Counted from the first letter of the stretch, positions 1 to 8,416 are shown. The stretch: DNA of 64,000 bases from CAMLIZ01 sp036231905 (GCF_036231905.1 NZ_JAZARE010000001.1:310001-374000); one strand, 5' to 3'. Numbers and translations are program-made. The notes: generated by a model from the letters alone, not told the origin.

Positions 1-219
1 CTGGGTGTTGACCGGGCCACGCTCGCCGACCGGCCTGCCGCCGGCTTCACGCTCCGACAGGCTCAGCACGTTGATGCCCAGCGCCTCGCAGATCGACTTG
101 TAGACCGGCACCAGCGCATAACCGAATCCGAACATCAGCGCGACGATGACGCCGAGCTTGCCCACCATGCGCAGGTTGTCCCTGCGCAGGCCGGCTTGAT
201 CGTGGTCGGGCGTGCTCAC
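1..219 (-). CDS. ctaG: Cytochrome c oxidase assembly protein CtaG/Cox11, N-terminal part (runs off the window)
   Basis: Only the first 73 codons lie in the window. The chain has a short cytoplasmic N-terminus, one membrane segment at about residues 22-43 and then YKSICEALG, the usual start of the periplasmic copper-binding domain. Cox11 proteins are single-span copper chaperones that help build CuB in subunit I. The GTG start at 219 follows the 38-residue membrane protein by 14 bp, and the gene is the last visible member of the minus-strand oxidase operon. The copper-binding CxC lies beyond the window edge and cannot be checked. Confidence 0.88.
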   Translation of the reverse strand, partial: MSTPDHDQAGLRRDNLRMVGKLGVIVALMFGFGYALVPVYKSICEALGINVLSLSEREAGGRPVGERGPVNTQ

Positions 220-233
220 GCTGTGCAGTGCGG

Positions 234-350
234 TCAGCGGCCCAGCAGGACGATCTTGGCCACGAAGCCGAGCGCAAAGACCGCTGCGATCGTCGCCAGG
301 ATTAGCGCGAGCCGGAGGTTCTTGCGGCGTTGCTCGGGATTCGGGGCCAT
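234..350 (-). CDS. Small single-span membrane protein of the cytochrome oxidase operon (38 aa)
   Basis: This short gene reads MAPNPEQRRKNLRLAL and then a hydrophobic span at about residues 13-33 ending FVAKIVLLGR. It sits 5 bp after ctaD and 14 bp before ctaG on the same strand. Similar 35-45 residue proteins occur between ctaD and ctaG in many Burkholderiales, where they are called cytochrome oxidase small assembly proteins. The function is inferred from position only. An in-frame upstream extension lies inside ctaD and is rejected, because ATG 350 gives the compact basic-then-hydrophobic layout. Confidence 0.72.
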   Translation of the reverse strand: MAPNPEQRRKNLRLALILATIAAVFALGFVAKIVLLGR

Positions 351-355
351 GGACG

Positions 356-1990
356 TCAGCCGATCACGCGGGTGGCGGTGGCGTCCAGCTTGGGCGGTTC
401 CTCGAAGGTGTGGAACGGGGCCGGCGACGGCACTTCCCACTCCAGGCCTTCAGCGGCCTCCCACGGGCGCTGGGCGGCCTTTTCGCCCTTGCCGCGCATC
501 ATGGGCACCACGATGAACAGGAAGAAGTACACCTGCATCAGGCCGAACCAGAAGGCGCCGAGCGAGGCGATCAGGTTGAAGTCGGCGAACTGCATGGGGT
601 AGTCGGCATAACGACGCGGCATGCCGGCCAGGCCCAGGAAGTGCATCGGGAAGAAGGTGACGTTGAAGGCGATCAGCGAGCCCCAGAAGTGGATCTTGCC
701 GCGCGTCTCGTTGTACATCACACCCGTCCACTTCGGGCCCCAGTAGTACACGCCGGCGAACAGCGCATACAGCGAGCCGGCCACCAGCACGTAGTGGAAG
801 TGGGCCACCACGTAGTAGGTGTCCTGCAGCTGGATGTCGATGGGCGCCACCGACAGGATCAGGCCGGTGAAGCCGCCCATCGTGAACACGAAGATGAAGC
901 CGACCGCGAACAGCATCGGGGTCTCGAAGGTCATCGAGCCCTTCCACATGGTGGCGATCCAGTTGAACACCTTCACCCCGGTGGGGATGGCGATCAGCAT
1001 GGTGGCGTACATGAAGAACAGCTGGCCGGTCACCGGCATGCCGGTCGTGAACATGTGATGGGCCCACACGATGAACGACAGGATGGCGATGGACGCGGTG
1101 GCGTACACCATCGAGGTGTAGCCGAACAGGCGCTTGCGGGCGAAGGTCGGGATGATGGCGCTCACGATGCCGAACGCCGGCAGGATCATGATGTACACCT
1201 CGGGGTGCCCGAAGAACCAGAAGATGTGCTGGTACATCACCGGGTCACCGCCGCCCTGCGGGGTGAAGAAGCTGGTGCCGAAGTGGCGGTCGGTCAGCGT
1301 CATCGTGATGGCGCCGGCCAGCACCGGCATCACCGCGATCAGCAGGTAGGCGGTGATCAGCCAGGTCCAGCAGAACAGCGGCATCTTCATCAGCGTCATG
1401 CCGGGCGCGCGCATGTTCAGGATGGTGACGATGATGTTGATCGAGCCCATGATCGAGCTGGCGCCGAGGATGTGCATCGCGAAGATGCCGGCGTCCATCG
1501 ACGGGCCCATCTGCAGCGTCAGCGGCGCGTAGAGCGTCCAGCCGGCGGCGGGGGCGCCACCGGGCATGAAGAAGCTCGCCACCAGCATGATGGCCGCGGG
1601 AATCATCAGCCAGAAGCTGAAGTTGTTCATGCGCGCGAAGGCCATGTCCGCCGCGCCGATCTGCAGCGGGATCATCCAGTTCGCGAAGCCCACGAAGGCC
1701 GGCATGATCGCCCCGAACACCATGATCAGACCGTGCATGGTCGTGAACTGGTTGAACAGCTCGGGGTTGAAGAACTGCAGGCCCGGCTGGAACAGCTCCA
1801 GCCGGATGCACAGCGCCAGGATGCCGCCGATCATCAGCATCGTGAAGCTGAACAGCAGGTACAGGGTGCCGATGTCCTTGTGGTTGGTGGCGAACACCCA
1901 GCGCCGCCAGCCGGCGGGCGCGTGGTGGTCGTCATGGGCATGGCCGTGGTCGTGCGCGTGACCCGCGGGATGAGGGAGAACTGCACTCAT
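356..1990 (-). CDS. ctaD: Cytochrome c oxidase subunit I
   Basis: A 544-residue haem-copper oxidase core subunit with about 12 membrane spans, which reduces O2 and pumps protons. Ligands can be read directly: H86 (low-spin haem a, TMHGLIM), H262 with the cross-linked Y266 (GHPEVY), the CuB pair H311-H312, and the haem ligands H397 and H399 (AHFHY). E264 of the HPEVY motif is also present. The N-terminus is a soluble tail rich in His and Asp (residues 11-23, HAHDHGHAHDDHH), a possible metal-binding tail. It lies 23 bp downstream of coxB, so the two are co-transcribed. Length and motifs are those of the aa3/caa3 family. Confidence 0.97.
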   Translation of the reverse strand: MSAVLPHPAGHAHDHGHAHDDHHAPAGWRRWVFATNHKDIGTLYLLFSFTMLMIGGILALCIRLELFQPGLQFFNPELFNQFTTMHGLIMVFGAIMPAFVGFANWMIPLQIGAADMAFARMNNFSFWLMIPAAIMLVASFFMPGGAPAAGWTLYAPLTLQMGPSMDAGIFAMHILGASSIMGSINIIVTILNMRAPGMTLMKMPLFCWTWLITAYLLIAVMPVLAGAITMTLTDRHFGTSFFTPQGGGDPVMYQHIFWFFGHPEVYIMILPAFGIVSAIIPTFARKRLFGYTSMVYATASIAILSFIVWAHHMFTTGMPVTGQLFFMYATMLIAIPTGVKVFNWIATMWKGSMTFETPMLFAVGFIFVFTMGGFTGLILSVAPIDIQLQDTYYVVAHFHYVLVAGSLYALFAGVYYWGPKWTGVMYNETRGKIHFWGSLIAFNVTFFPMHFLGLAGMPRRYADYPMQFADFNLIASLGAFWFGLMQVYFFLFIVVPMMRGKGEKAAQRPWEAAEGLEWEVPSPAPFHTFEEPPKLDATATRVIG

Positions 1991-2013
1991 GTGTGTTTCC
2001 TTGGAACCTTGGA

Positions 2014-3216
2014 TTACTTGCTGGCGGCGACCACGTCAGCCGGCTGCACGGTCTGGCCGGTCTTGTTCGACCAGCTGTTCTTCGTGTAGGTGACGACGGC
2101 GGCGATCTCGGTGTCCGACAGCTTGCCCTTCCAGGCGGGCATGGCGCCGTTCTGGCGGCCGTGCAGCACCACGTCGAGCTGCTTGCCCTTGTCGGCGTCC
2201 AGCACCACCGGCGAGGCGTCCAACGCCTTGATCGGGCCGGCGCCCTTGCCGTCCGGGCGGTGGCAGGCGGCGCAGTTGGCGGCGTAGACCTTCTCGCCGC
2301 GCGCGATCAGCTCCGGCTGCGTCCACACCTTGCTCGGGTCATCCGCGGCGGCGGCCAGGGCCTTCTTCTTGTCACCCACCCACTTGCTGTAGTCCTCCTG
2401 CGAGAGCACCTTCACGTGGATCGGCATGTAGGCGTGCTCCTTGCCGCAGAGCTCGGCGCACTGGCCGTAGTAGTCGCCGGTCTTTTCGGCGCGGAACCAG
2501 GTGTCGCGCACGAAGCCGGGGATCGCGTCCTGCTTGACGCCGAAGGCCGGCACCATCCAGGCGTGGATCACGTCGTTGGCGGTGGTGATGATGCGCACCT
2601 TGCGGTTCACCGGCACCACCAGCGGGTTGTCCACCTTCAGCAGGTAGTCGTCGCCCACCGGCTTGCCGGCGTCGGACGCTTCGCGCTGCGACACGTCCAG
2701 GGTGGAGAGGAAGCCGATGCCCTCGCCTTCGCCCTTGAGGTAGTCGTAGCCCCACTTCCACTGGTAGCCGGTGGCCTTGATCGTGAGGTCCGCGTTGGTG
2801 GTGTCCTTCATGGCGACAACGGCCTTGGTGGCCGGCAGCGCCATCGCGATCACGATGAAGAACGGCACGATGGTCCAGGCGATCTCGACCTTCACGCTCT
2901 CGTGGAAGTTGGCCGCCTTGGCGCCCTTCGACTTGCGGTGCTTGATGATCGAATAGAACATCACGCCGAACACGGCAACGAAGATCGCCGTGCACAGCCA
3001 CAACATCATGTTGTGCAGCCAGGCCTGTTCGGACGCGATGCGCGTCACACCCACGGGCAGGTTGAGCTGGTTGACCCCAGGCCCGCCCGGCAGGTCGTTG
3101 ACGGCGAATGCCGCCTGCGCCGCCAGCGCGGCGCCCAGCGTCACCACCCCGGCCCTCAACCGGCTCCAAGCCTTGCGGCCCACAAGCGTTGTCGTCATTG
3201 TCATCATCGTGGTCAC
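2014..3216 (-). CDS. coxB: Cytochrome c oxidase subunit II with fused cytochrome c domain
   Basis: A 400-residue subunit II. After a signal sequence (about residues 17-39) come two membrane spans (about 70-92 and 112-132), the periplasmic cupredoxin domain with CuA ligands H218, C253, C257, H261 and M264, then a C-terminal cytochrome c domain with the haem motif CAACH at 315-319. The fused haem domain makes this a caa3-type subunit that can take electrons through its own haem. The GTG start at 3216 overlaps the stop of the DUF2244 gene in a GTGA junction. An in-frame ATG at 3207 is an alternative start. Confidence 0.95.
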   Translation of the reverse strand: MTTMMTMTTTLVGRKAWSRLRAGVVTLGAALAAQAAFAVNDLPGGPGVNQLNLPVGVTRIASEQAWLHNMMLWLCTAIFVAVFGVMFYSIIKHRKSKGAKAANFHESVKVEIAWTIVPFFIVIAMALPATKAVVAMKDTTNADLTIKATGYQWKWGYDYLKGEGEGIGFLSTLDVSQREASDAGKPVGDDYLLKVDNPLVVPVNRKVRIITTANDVIHAWMVPAFGVKQDAIPGFVRDTWFRAEKTGDYYGQCAELCGKEHAYMPIHVKVLSQEDYSKWVGDKKKALAAAADDPSKVWTQPELIARGEKVYAANCAACHRPDGKGAGPIKALDASPVVLDADKGKQLDVVLHGRQNGAMPAWKGKLSDTEIAAVVTYTKNSWSNKTGQTVQPADVVAASK

Positions 3217-3791
3217 TTCAGTTCCAATTCCGATTCCTTGGCCGCGGCGGCTCCGGTGCCGCGCAGCGCCCTCCGAAGTTCCTGCGCCAGCGCCGGCCGG
3301 CAGTGCGGCAGCACATAGCGGCCCACATGCGCACGCCGGCCCTGGCCCGACAACTCCACCAGCGATGCGTCACCGGCTCGCGGCTCCACGCGCACGCAGG
3401 CGGCGCGGAAGGCGGTACGGTCCACCCGGCTGCCGCACTGGTGGGCCACCTGCAGCTCGCCGTTGCTCAGCGTGAGCGTTTCATGGTCGGTGGCGTGGCG
3501 GCCATAGAGCAGCACCACGCCCACCAGGCCCAGCACTTCCAGGCCGGCAAACGGCAGCACCAGCGTCGCGCCCCGCCACCAGAAGAACAGTGCCACCGCC
3601 AGCGCGGCCGCACTCACCGCCAGCACCGCGCGCAGCAGCTGGCGCGGCGACAGCGAACAGTTGCGCCGCAGCACCCACAGCAGCACCACCCCGCTGGGGG
3701 TGTGCAGCTCGCGCGCGAAGCGCCATGGCGAACACGGCGACGCAGCGGGCGTCGGCGCAGGCCAGGGACTGGGGGCGAGGGTCGCGGTCAT
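3213..3791 (-). CDS. DUF2244 family membrane protein
   Basis: A 192-residue protein with two adjacent hydrophobic segments at about residues 50-92, a WRFARELHTPSG-type N-terminal stretch and a soluble C-terminal half. This matches the DUF2244 family, which is often found immediately upstream of coxB in alpha- and betaproteobacteria. The stop codon overlaps the coxB GTG by 4 bp, so it is probably the first gene of the oxidase operon. No biochemical role is established; involvement in oxidase assembly or membrane insertion is inferred from linkage. Confidence 0.8.
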   Translation of the reverse strand: MTATLAPSPWPAPTPAASPCSPWRFARELHTPSGVVLLWVLRRNCSLSPRQLLRAVLAVSAAALAVALFFWWRGATLVLPFAGLEVLGLVGVVLLYGRHATDHETLTLSNGELQVAHQCGSRVDRTAFRAACVRVEPRAGDASLVELSGQGRRAHVGRYVLPHCRPALAQELRRALRGTGAAAAKESELELK

Positions 3792-3934
3792 CGAGGGTCA
3801 AGCGAGGGTGGTGCTCAAAAGGAACGGCGGGCAGCTGCCGCGCCCCTTCGGCCCTGACATCCGGATGCCAGAACGGCCCATGCGCCACCCTGACCCAGAT
3901 CAACCCAGGGATTTTAGCGCACGCCGCTGGCGTT

Positions 3935-4852
3935 TCAGGGCGTGCCCCGCCGGCCGGAGCGCACCATCTCACGCATCGCGTCCAGCGACACCTCGGTCTG
4001 CGCCTGCACACGCGCCTTGGGCGCGGGCCGGAAGGCATGCCCGTACACCAGCTCGAAGCTGAGCGCGATGCGGCCCTGGGCATCCGCCTGCGCCTGCAAT
4101 GCCTGCAACAGCTGCGCGCGCCAGCGCGGTGTGCGCAGGCCCGCATGCCGGCCGGGGTGGCCATTGCCGCCCAACATCCTCAGCTCGGCCAGTGCCGCCT
4201 CGGCCGAGGCCCAGGTGAGGGTCACGGTTTCCTGGTCCATCACCGGATCGGCAAAGCCGGCGTGCACCAGCATGTCACCCAGGTCGTGCATGTCGATCAG
4301 TGCTGCCATCGGGGCACCCCAGCCCTGGGCCTGGTACAGCGCGCGCAGCTGCGGCAAGGTGCCCGGCCCCAGGCTGGAGAACATGAGAAAACCGTCGACG
4401 GCAAGGGCACGCTGCCATTGCGCCATCAAGGCAGGCGGGTCGGCCGCGGCCTGCAGCAGCATGTTGGCCCACACCAGCTCGCCGGCGGCCGGCTGCACCT
4501 CGTCCGGGCTCACCACCAGCGGCGCAGCGGTCCAGCGACGCGGCGACCACCAGGGCGCACGGTGCGCGGCGGCACTGCGCTCGCGCAGCGCCGGATCGCT
4601 CTCCACCACGACGCGGCGCGCCTGCGGATAGGCCGCCAGCAGCACCGCGTCGCTGGCACCCAGAAAACCGGACCACTGGATCACCGTCCGGGGCTGTTTC
4701 AGGATGACCGGCAGGCGCTCAGCCATGCGGCGCGCCACTTCGCCATGCAGCCAGGGCGGCTGCGGATGCGCGGCCAGCCGACGCACGATGCCGCGCACCG
4801 CAGCGTCGTCGATCAAGCGCCGGGCGTTGGAAGGGGTGTCAGGCGGCGCCAT
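3935..4852 (-). CDS. BioC-like SAM-dependent methyltransferase
   Basis: A 305-residue protein resembling malonyl-ACP O-methyltransferase BioC. The central part keeps the BioC pattern of LVWANMLLQ followed by an ALAVDGFLMFSSLGPGTL strand-loop-helix, where BioC has TTL(G)xGSLPEL. The glycine-rich SAM loop is degenerate (WSGFLGAS instead of DxGxGxG), so activity is not certain. ATG 4852 is chosen because a longer in-frame extension would overlap comF. The start is part of CCATGG, shared with a possible comF start on the other strand. A -10-like TATACT lies 8 nt upstream and there is no Shine-Dalgarno. No other bio gene is nearby. Confidence 0.7.
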   Translation of the reverse strand: MAPPDTPSNARRLIDDAAVRGIVRRLAAHPQPPWLHGEVARRMAERLPVILKQPRTVIQWSGFLGASDAVLLAAYPQARRVVVESDPALRERSAAAHRAPWWSPRRWTAAPLVVSPDEVQPAAGELVWANMLLQAAADPPALMAQWQRALAVDGFLMFSSLGPGTLPQLRALYQAQGWGAPMAALIDMHDLGDMLVHAGFADPVMDQETVTLTWASAEAALAELRMLGGNGHPGRHAGLRTPRWRAQLLQALQAQADAQGRIALSFELVYGHAFRPAPKARVQAQTEVSLDAMREMVRSGRRGTP

Positions 4853-4860
4853 GGCGGGGC

Positions 4861-4868
4861 AGTATATT
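4861..4868. promoter_or_regulatory. Back-to-back -10-like hexamers between the bioC-like gene and comF
   Basis: AGTATATT contains TATATT on the plus strand (4863-4868, 6 nt before the comF ATG) and TATACT on the minus strand (4866-4861, 8 nt before the bioC-like ATG). Neither gene has a Shine-Dalgarno, so both transcripts could be leaderless. No good -35 is visible on either side, which is the main weakness. Confidence 0.45.
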
Positions 4869-4874
4869 GAGTCG

Positions 4875-5579
4875 ATGCCCTTGCCGCCGCCCCTGCCCAG
4901 CCTGTGCGCCGTGTGCCACCGCTGGGCACGTGGCCGCTTGTGCAACGCCTGCCTGACGCGCTTCGGCAGCGCCGTGCCGCGCTGCCTGCAATGCGCCTTG
5001 CGCGTGCCACACGGCGTGCAGCGCTGCGGCGCCTGCCTGCGCCGCCCGGGCGCGCCCGTGGACGCGAGCGTCGCCGCCGTGGACTATGCCTTCCCCTGGG
5101 ACGGGTTGATCGCGGGCTACAAGTTCCACCAGCGCCTGGACCTGGCCGGCGCGCTCGCCCGCCTGCTGCACGCCGCACTGGTCCGCCAGCCCGAGCTTCC
5201 GCCGGCCACGCTGGTGCTGCCCGTACCACTGAGCCGCGAACGGCTTCGCGAGCGCGGCTACAACCAGGCCTGGGAACTGGCGCGCCGCGTGGCGCGCTGG
5301 CGGGGTACGCAGGCGAACGCCGGCGTGCTGTCACGCATCAGGGACACCGCGCATCAGCTGGGGCTGAGCGAGAGCGAACGCGTGAGCAACTTGCGCGGTG
5401 CCTTCCTGGTGGAGCCTGGCCAGGCGCAGCACCTGCAGGGCCGCACGGTGGCGCTGGTGGACGACGTCCTCACCAGCGGCGCGACCGCGCACGAAGCCGC
5501 CCGCGTGCTGCGTGCTGCGGGTGCGGCGCAGGTGCAGCTGTGGGTCGTCGCCCGCACCGCCGCGCCGGCGGACGCCTGA
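4875..5579 (+). CDS. comF: ComF family protein (zinc-ribbon phosphoribosyltransferase-like)
   Basis: A 234-residue protein. The N-terminus has four CxxC pairs (C11/C14, C23/C26, C37/C40, C51/C54), consistent with a zinc ribbon. The C-terminal half is a type I phosphoribosyltransferase fold with the PRPP loop VALVDDVLTSGAT at about 192-204. ComF proteins act in the cytoplasm in uptake and processing of transforming DNA, probably with PriA/ComFA-type helicases. The start at 4875 is preferred because TATATT lies 6 nt before it and no Shine-Dalgarno is visible; ATG 4851, overlapping the divergent bioC-like start, is possible. A longer extension from 4704 lies wholly inside the opposite gene. Confidence 0.88.
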   Translation: MPLPPPLPSLCAVCHRWARGRLCNACLTRFGSAVPRCLQCALRVPHGVQRCGACLRRPGAPVDASVAAVDYAFPWDGLIAGYKFHQRLDLAGALARLLHAALVRQPELPPATLVLPVPLSRERLRERGYNQAWELARRVARWRGTQANAGVLSRIRDTAHQLGLSESERVSNLRGAFLVEPGQAQHLQGRTVALVDDVLTSGATAHEAARVLRAAGAAQVQLWVVARTAAPADA

Positions 5580-5599
5580 GCAACGAAGACAATGCCGGC

Positions 5600-6070
5600 A
5601 TGTTCAACATCGTGCTTGTGCAGCCGGAGATTCCACCCAATACCGGCAACGTGATCCGCCTGGCGGCCAACACCGGCTGCCGCCTGCACCTGGTGGAGCC
5701 GCTCGGTTTTTCGATGGACGACAAGCTGCTGCGGCGTGCCGGCCTGGACTATCACGAATATGCGCCGGTGCAGCGCCATGCCTCCTGGCAGGCACTGCTC
5801 GATGCCGAGCAGCCGCCGCTGCAGCGCTGTTTTGCCTTCACCACGCGGGGCAGCCGCCTGATCGGCGAACTGCAGTTCCAGCCCGGCGACTGGCTGGTCT
5901 TCGGCAGCGAAACCGCCGGCCTGCCGGCCGCGCTGCGTGACAGCTTTCCCGAACCGCAACGAGTGCGGCTGCCGATGCGCGCGGACCAGCGCAGCCTCAA
6001 CCTGAGCAATGCAGTGGCGGTCGCGGTGTTCGAAGGCTGGCGCCAGAACGGCTACGCCGGCGGCAGCTGA
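5600..6070 (+). CDS. trmL: tRNA (cytidine/uridine-34-2'-O)-methyltransferase TrmL
   Basis: A 156-residue SPOUT-family methyltransferase, the usual TrmL length. Knot motifs are present: PEIPPNTGNVIRL near the N-terminus, VFGSETAGLP in the middle and MRADQRSLNLSNAVAVAVFE near the C-terminus. The enzyme methylates the wobble ribose of certain leucine tRNAs using SAM. It starts 20 bp after the comF stop, so the two are probably co-transcribed. Its last 19 bp overlap the 3' end of the convergent GNAT gene. Confidence 0.93.
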   Translation: MFNIVLVQPEIPPNTGNVIRLAANTGCRLHLVEPLGFSMDDKLLRRAGLDYHEYAPVQRHASWQALLDAEQPPLQRCFAFTTRGSRLIGELQFQPGDWLVFGSETAGLPAALRDSFPEPQRVRLPMRADQRSLNLSNAVAVAVFEGWRQNGYAGGS

Positions 6071-6483
6071 TACACGTCCGGGTCGAAGCGCTCCATCCAG
6101 ATCTGCGGCTTGGCCAGCGGCGCGAAGCCATGCTGCGCATACAGGCCCGGTGCCGTGCTGGTGGCCAGGGTGAAACGACGCAGCCCCTGCAGGTCGGCGT
6201 GGGCCTCCACGGCCTGCATCAGGGCCCGGGCGATGCCCTGGCCGCGAGCCTCCGGCAGCACGAACACGTCGCACAGCCACGCATAGGTGGCCCGGTCGGT
6301 GACCACACGCGCGAAGCCGACGAACCGGCCGTCGTGGTCGCGCGCGGAAAAGCACAGCGAGTGGCGCAGCGCCCGCGCCACCGTCTCACGGGGGATGCCA
6401 AGAGCCCAGGTGGACTGGCTGCTCAGGAAGCGGTGCACTACCTCCAGGTCCACGTCCTGCGGGTCGTCGCTGATCTGGAGCAT
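6052..6483 (-). CDS. GNAT family N-acetyltransferase
   Basis: A 143-residue single-domain acetyltransferase. The acetyl-CoA binding motif A reads VFVLPEARGQGIARALM (R/Q-x-x-G-x-G/A), preceded by strands containing GFARVVTDR and followed by YAQHGFAPL. The substrate cannot be predicted. ATG 6483 has a GAGG Shine-Dalgarno about 7 nt upstream and is preferred to the in-frame TTG at 6507, which would overlap the gpsA stop. It lies just downstream of gpsA and converges on trmL with a 19 bp overlap. Confidence 0.85.
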   Translation of the reverse strand: MLQISDDPQDVDLEVVHRFLSSQSTWALGIPRETVARALRHSLCFSARDHDGRFVGFARVVTDRATYAWLCDVFVLPEARGQGIARALMQAVEAHADLQGLRRFTLATSTAPGLYAQHGFAPLAKPQIWMERFDPDVYQLPPA

Positions 6484-6503
6484 GTCGTGCCTCGTCGCCA
6501 ATA

Positions 6504-7484
6504 TCAAGTTTCTGCGCGGGCGTCGCGCCGCATCAGCGCGCTCACGGCCTCTTCGGGTGTGAGCTGGCCGTCGAGCAGCGCCACCACCACCTCCGTGATC
6601 GGCATCTCGACCTGGGCGTCGCGGGCACGCTGCAGCACCATGCCGGCGCTGTACACCCCTTCGGCCACATGGCCAAGCTCGCTCAGCACCTGTGGCAGGG
6701 ACTGTCCTGCGGCCAGCATCAAGCCGACACGGCGGTTGCGCGACAGGTCGCCCGTGGCGGTGAGCACCAGGTCCCCCAGGCCGGAAAGGCCCATGAAAGT
6801 CTCGGCCCGTGCACCCAGGGCCACGCCCAGCCGCGCCATCTCGGCCAGGCCGCGCGTGACCAGGGCCGCGCGCGCGTTCAGGCCCAGGCCCAGGCCGTCA
6901 GCGATGCCGGTGGCGATGGCGAGCACGTTCTTCACCGCACCACCCACTTCCACGCCGATCGGATCGGCGCAGGTGTAGATGCGCAGGCTGTCGCCATGGA
7001 AGGCGTCGACCGCCACCTGGCTCAGCCCGTCATGGAAGCTGGCGGCCACCAAGGCGGTGGGCTGGCCGCGCGCCACCTCGAGCGCAAAGCTCGGGCCGGA
7101 CAGCACGCCGGAGCGCGCCTGCGGCCGCACCGCGCGGGCCACCTCGTGCCCCAGCCAGCCGGTGCCGGCCTGGAAGCCCTTGCACAACCACAGCACGTGG
7201 GCGTCCGCGGGCACCACCCGCAGCATCTCGTTCAGCGCCGACATCGGCGTGGCGATCACGATCAGCCCGCCTGCGGCATGGGCCAGCGCCTCGGGCAGGT
7301 CGGCGCCCAGCATGAGCGCCGCAGGCAGCTCCACTTCGGGCAGGTAGCGCTCGTTGCGGCGCGATGCCTGCATGCGCTGCACCTGCGTTGCATCCCGCCC
7401 CCACAGGTGCACCGCATGCTGGGCGGCGGCCTGCACTGCCAGTGCGGTGCCCCAGGCACCGGCACCCAACACGGTGATGTTCAC
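6504..7484 (-). CDS. gpsA: Glycerol-3-phosphate dehydrogenase [NAD(P)+]
   Basis: A 326-residue cytoplasmic enzyme that reduces dihydroxyacetone phosphate to sn-glycerol 3-phosphate, the backbone for phospholipid synthesis. The Rossmann loop GAGAWGTALA is at residues 7-16. The catalytic lysine region VKNVLAIATGIADGLGLG and the following NARAALVTRG match the family. It lies 43 bp downstream of secB in a minus-strand run of rhodanese, grxC, secB, gpsA and the GNAT gene. The secB-gpsA pairing is conserved in many proteobacteria. Confidence 0.96.
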   Translation of the reverse strand: MNITVLGAGAWGTALAVQAAAQHAVHLWGRDATQVQRMQASRRNERYLPEVELPAALMLGADLPEALAHAAGGLIVIATPMSALNEMLRVVPADAHVLWLCKGFQAGTGWLGHEVARAVRPQARSGVLSGPSFALEVARGQPTALVAASFHDGLSQVAVDAFHGDSLRIYTCADPIGVEVGGAVKNVLAIATGIADGLGLGLNARAALVTRGLAEMARLGVALGARAETFMGLSGLGDLVLTATGDLSRNRRVGLMLAAGQSLPQVLSELGHVAEGVYSAGMVLQRARDAQVEMPITEVVVALLDGQLTPEEAVSALMRRDARAET

Positions 7485-7527
7485 GGCGCGGCCGACGCCG
7501 GATGCCGGCGAGCGCGGGAGAACATCC

Positions 7528-8001
7528 TCAAGCGGTGGCGGGGTGCTCGGCGCCGTTGCCCTGCTGGGCGAGCATCTGTTGCTGCTGGGCTTCGAACATC
7601 GCCTGGAAATTCACTTCCGACAGCACCACCGGCGGGAAACCCGCGCGGGTGCAGACGTCGGAGACGATGGCACGCAAGTACGGGTACACCATCTGCGGGC
7701 AGGCGATGCCGATGATGGCCTGCAGCTGGTCCTGCGGCACGTTGCGGATCTCGAAGATCCCGGCCTGCTTGGCCTCCACCAGGAACAGGGTCTTGTCCTT
7801 GATCTTGGTGGTGACGGTGGCGGTGACGCAGACCTCGTACACACCGTCGGTGACCGCTTCGGCCGACAAGCCGAGGTTGATGTCCACCTCGGGCTGCTGC
7901 TGCTCGAGCAGGATCTGGGGCGAATTCGGCTGCTCCAGCGACATGTCCTTCAGGTACATGCGCTGGATCTGGAACACGGGGGTTGCTTCTTGCTCGGCCA
8001 T
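7528..8001 (-). CDS. secB: Protein-export chaperone SecB
   Basis: A 157-residue cytoplasmic chaperone that holds precursor proteins unfolded and hands them to SecA. The sequence begins MAEQEATPVFQIQRMYLKD and includes the conserved SLEQPNSP and YPYLRAIVSD(V)xxRAGFPP segments; the tail is glutamine-rich, then AQQGN. Length is typical (about 155). A GAGA-containing ribosome site precedes the ATG and a CATAAT -10-like element lies about 30 bp upstream. It shares the run with grxC upstream and gpsA downstream. Confidence 0.97.
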   Translation of the reverse strand: MAEQEATPVFQIQRMYLKDMSLEQPNSPQILLEQQQPEVDINLGLSAEAVTDGVYEVCVTATVTTKIKDKTLFLVEAKQAGIFEIRNVPQDQLQAIIGIACPQMVYPYLRAIVSDVCTRAGFPPVVLSEVNFQAMFEAQQQQMLAQQGNGAEHPATA

Positions 8002-8053
8002 GGTTGTCTCTTGTGAAAAGCGAGCGCGGATTATGGCCTAGCGCACCTGGCGA

Positions 8054-8314
8054 TCAGGCGCCTTGCAGCAGGGGCGTCAGGCCGCCCTTCTGGTCCAGCG
8101 CGATCAGGTCGTCGCAGCCGCCGACATGGGTGTCGCCGATGAAGATCTGCGGCACGGTGCGGCGGCCGGTGAGCTCGATCATGGTGTCGCGCTCGCCGGG
8201 GTTCAGATCGACGCGGATTTCCTCGATCTGATCGACACCGCGCTGCTTGAGCAGCATCTTCGCCCGCTGGCAGAACGGGCAGACCTGGGTGGTGTACATC
8301 TTCACGTGGTTCAT
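8054..8314 (-). CDS. grxC: Glutaredoxin 3
   Basis: An 86-residue glutaredoxin with the redox motif CPFC at residues 12-15, the cis-proline TVPQIFI and the glutathione-binding GGCDDL. It reduces disulfides using glutathione in the cytoplasm. The ATG at 8314 gives the standard length; an in-frame extension of 15 residues to 8359 looks non-conserved. It sits between the rhodanese gene and secB, an order common in Burkholderiales. Confidence 0.95.
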   Translation of the reverse strand: MNHVKMYTTQVCPFCQRAKMLLKQRGVDQIEEIRVDLNPGERDTMIELTGRRTVPQIFIGDTHVGGCDDLIALDQKGGLTPLLQGA

Positions 8315-8376
8315 GGCGAGGTCGCTGCAAGGGTCGTGCCCAACGGGCGATGGAGGCATTGTCCGGCGGACGGCTT

Positions 8377-8394
8377 GCCCCTGCTTGCAGGGGC
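8377..8394 (-). other. Hairpin between the rhodanese gene and grxC
   Basis: GCCCCTG-CAAG-CAGGGGC on the minus strand forms a perfect 7 bp stem with a 4 nt loop in the 102 bp spacer. There is no following U run, so it is more likely an intercistronic processing or stability element than a terminator. Confidence 0.4.
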
Positions 8395-8416
8395 GGCATG
8401 GCCAGGCGGCCGGGGC

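Noticed and set aside
4704..4850. An N-terminal extension of comF
   Set aside because: It lies entirely inside the divergent methyltransferase gene and has no family similarity; ATG 4875 or 4851 gives the normal ComF N-terminus with its zinc ribbon.
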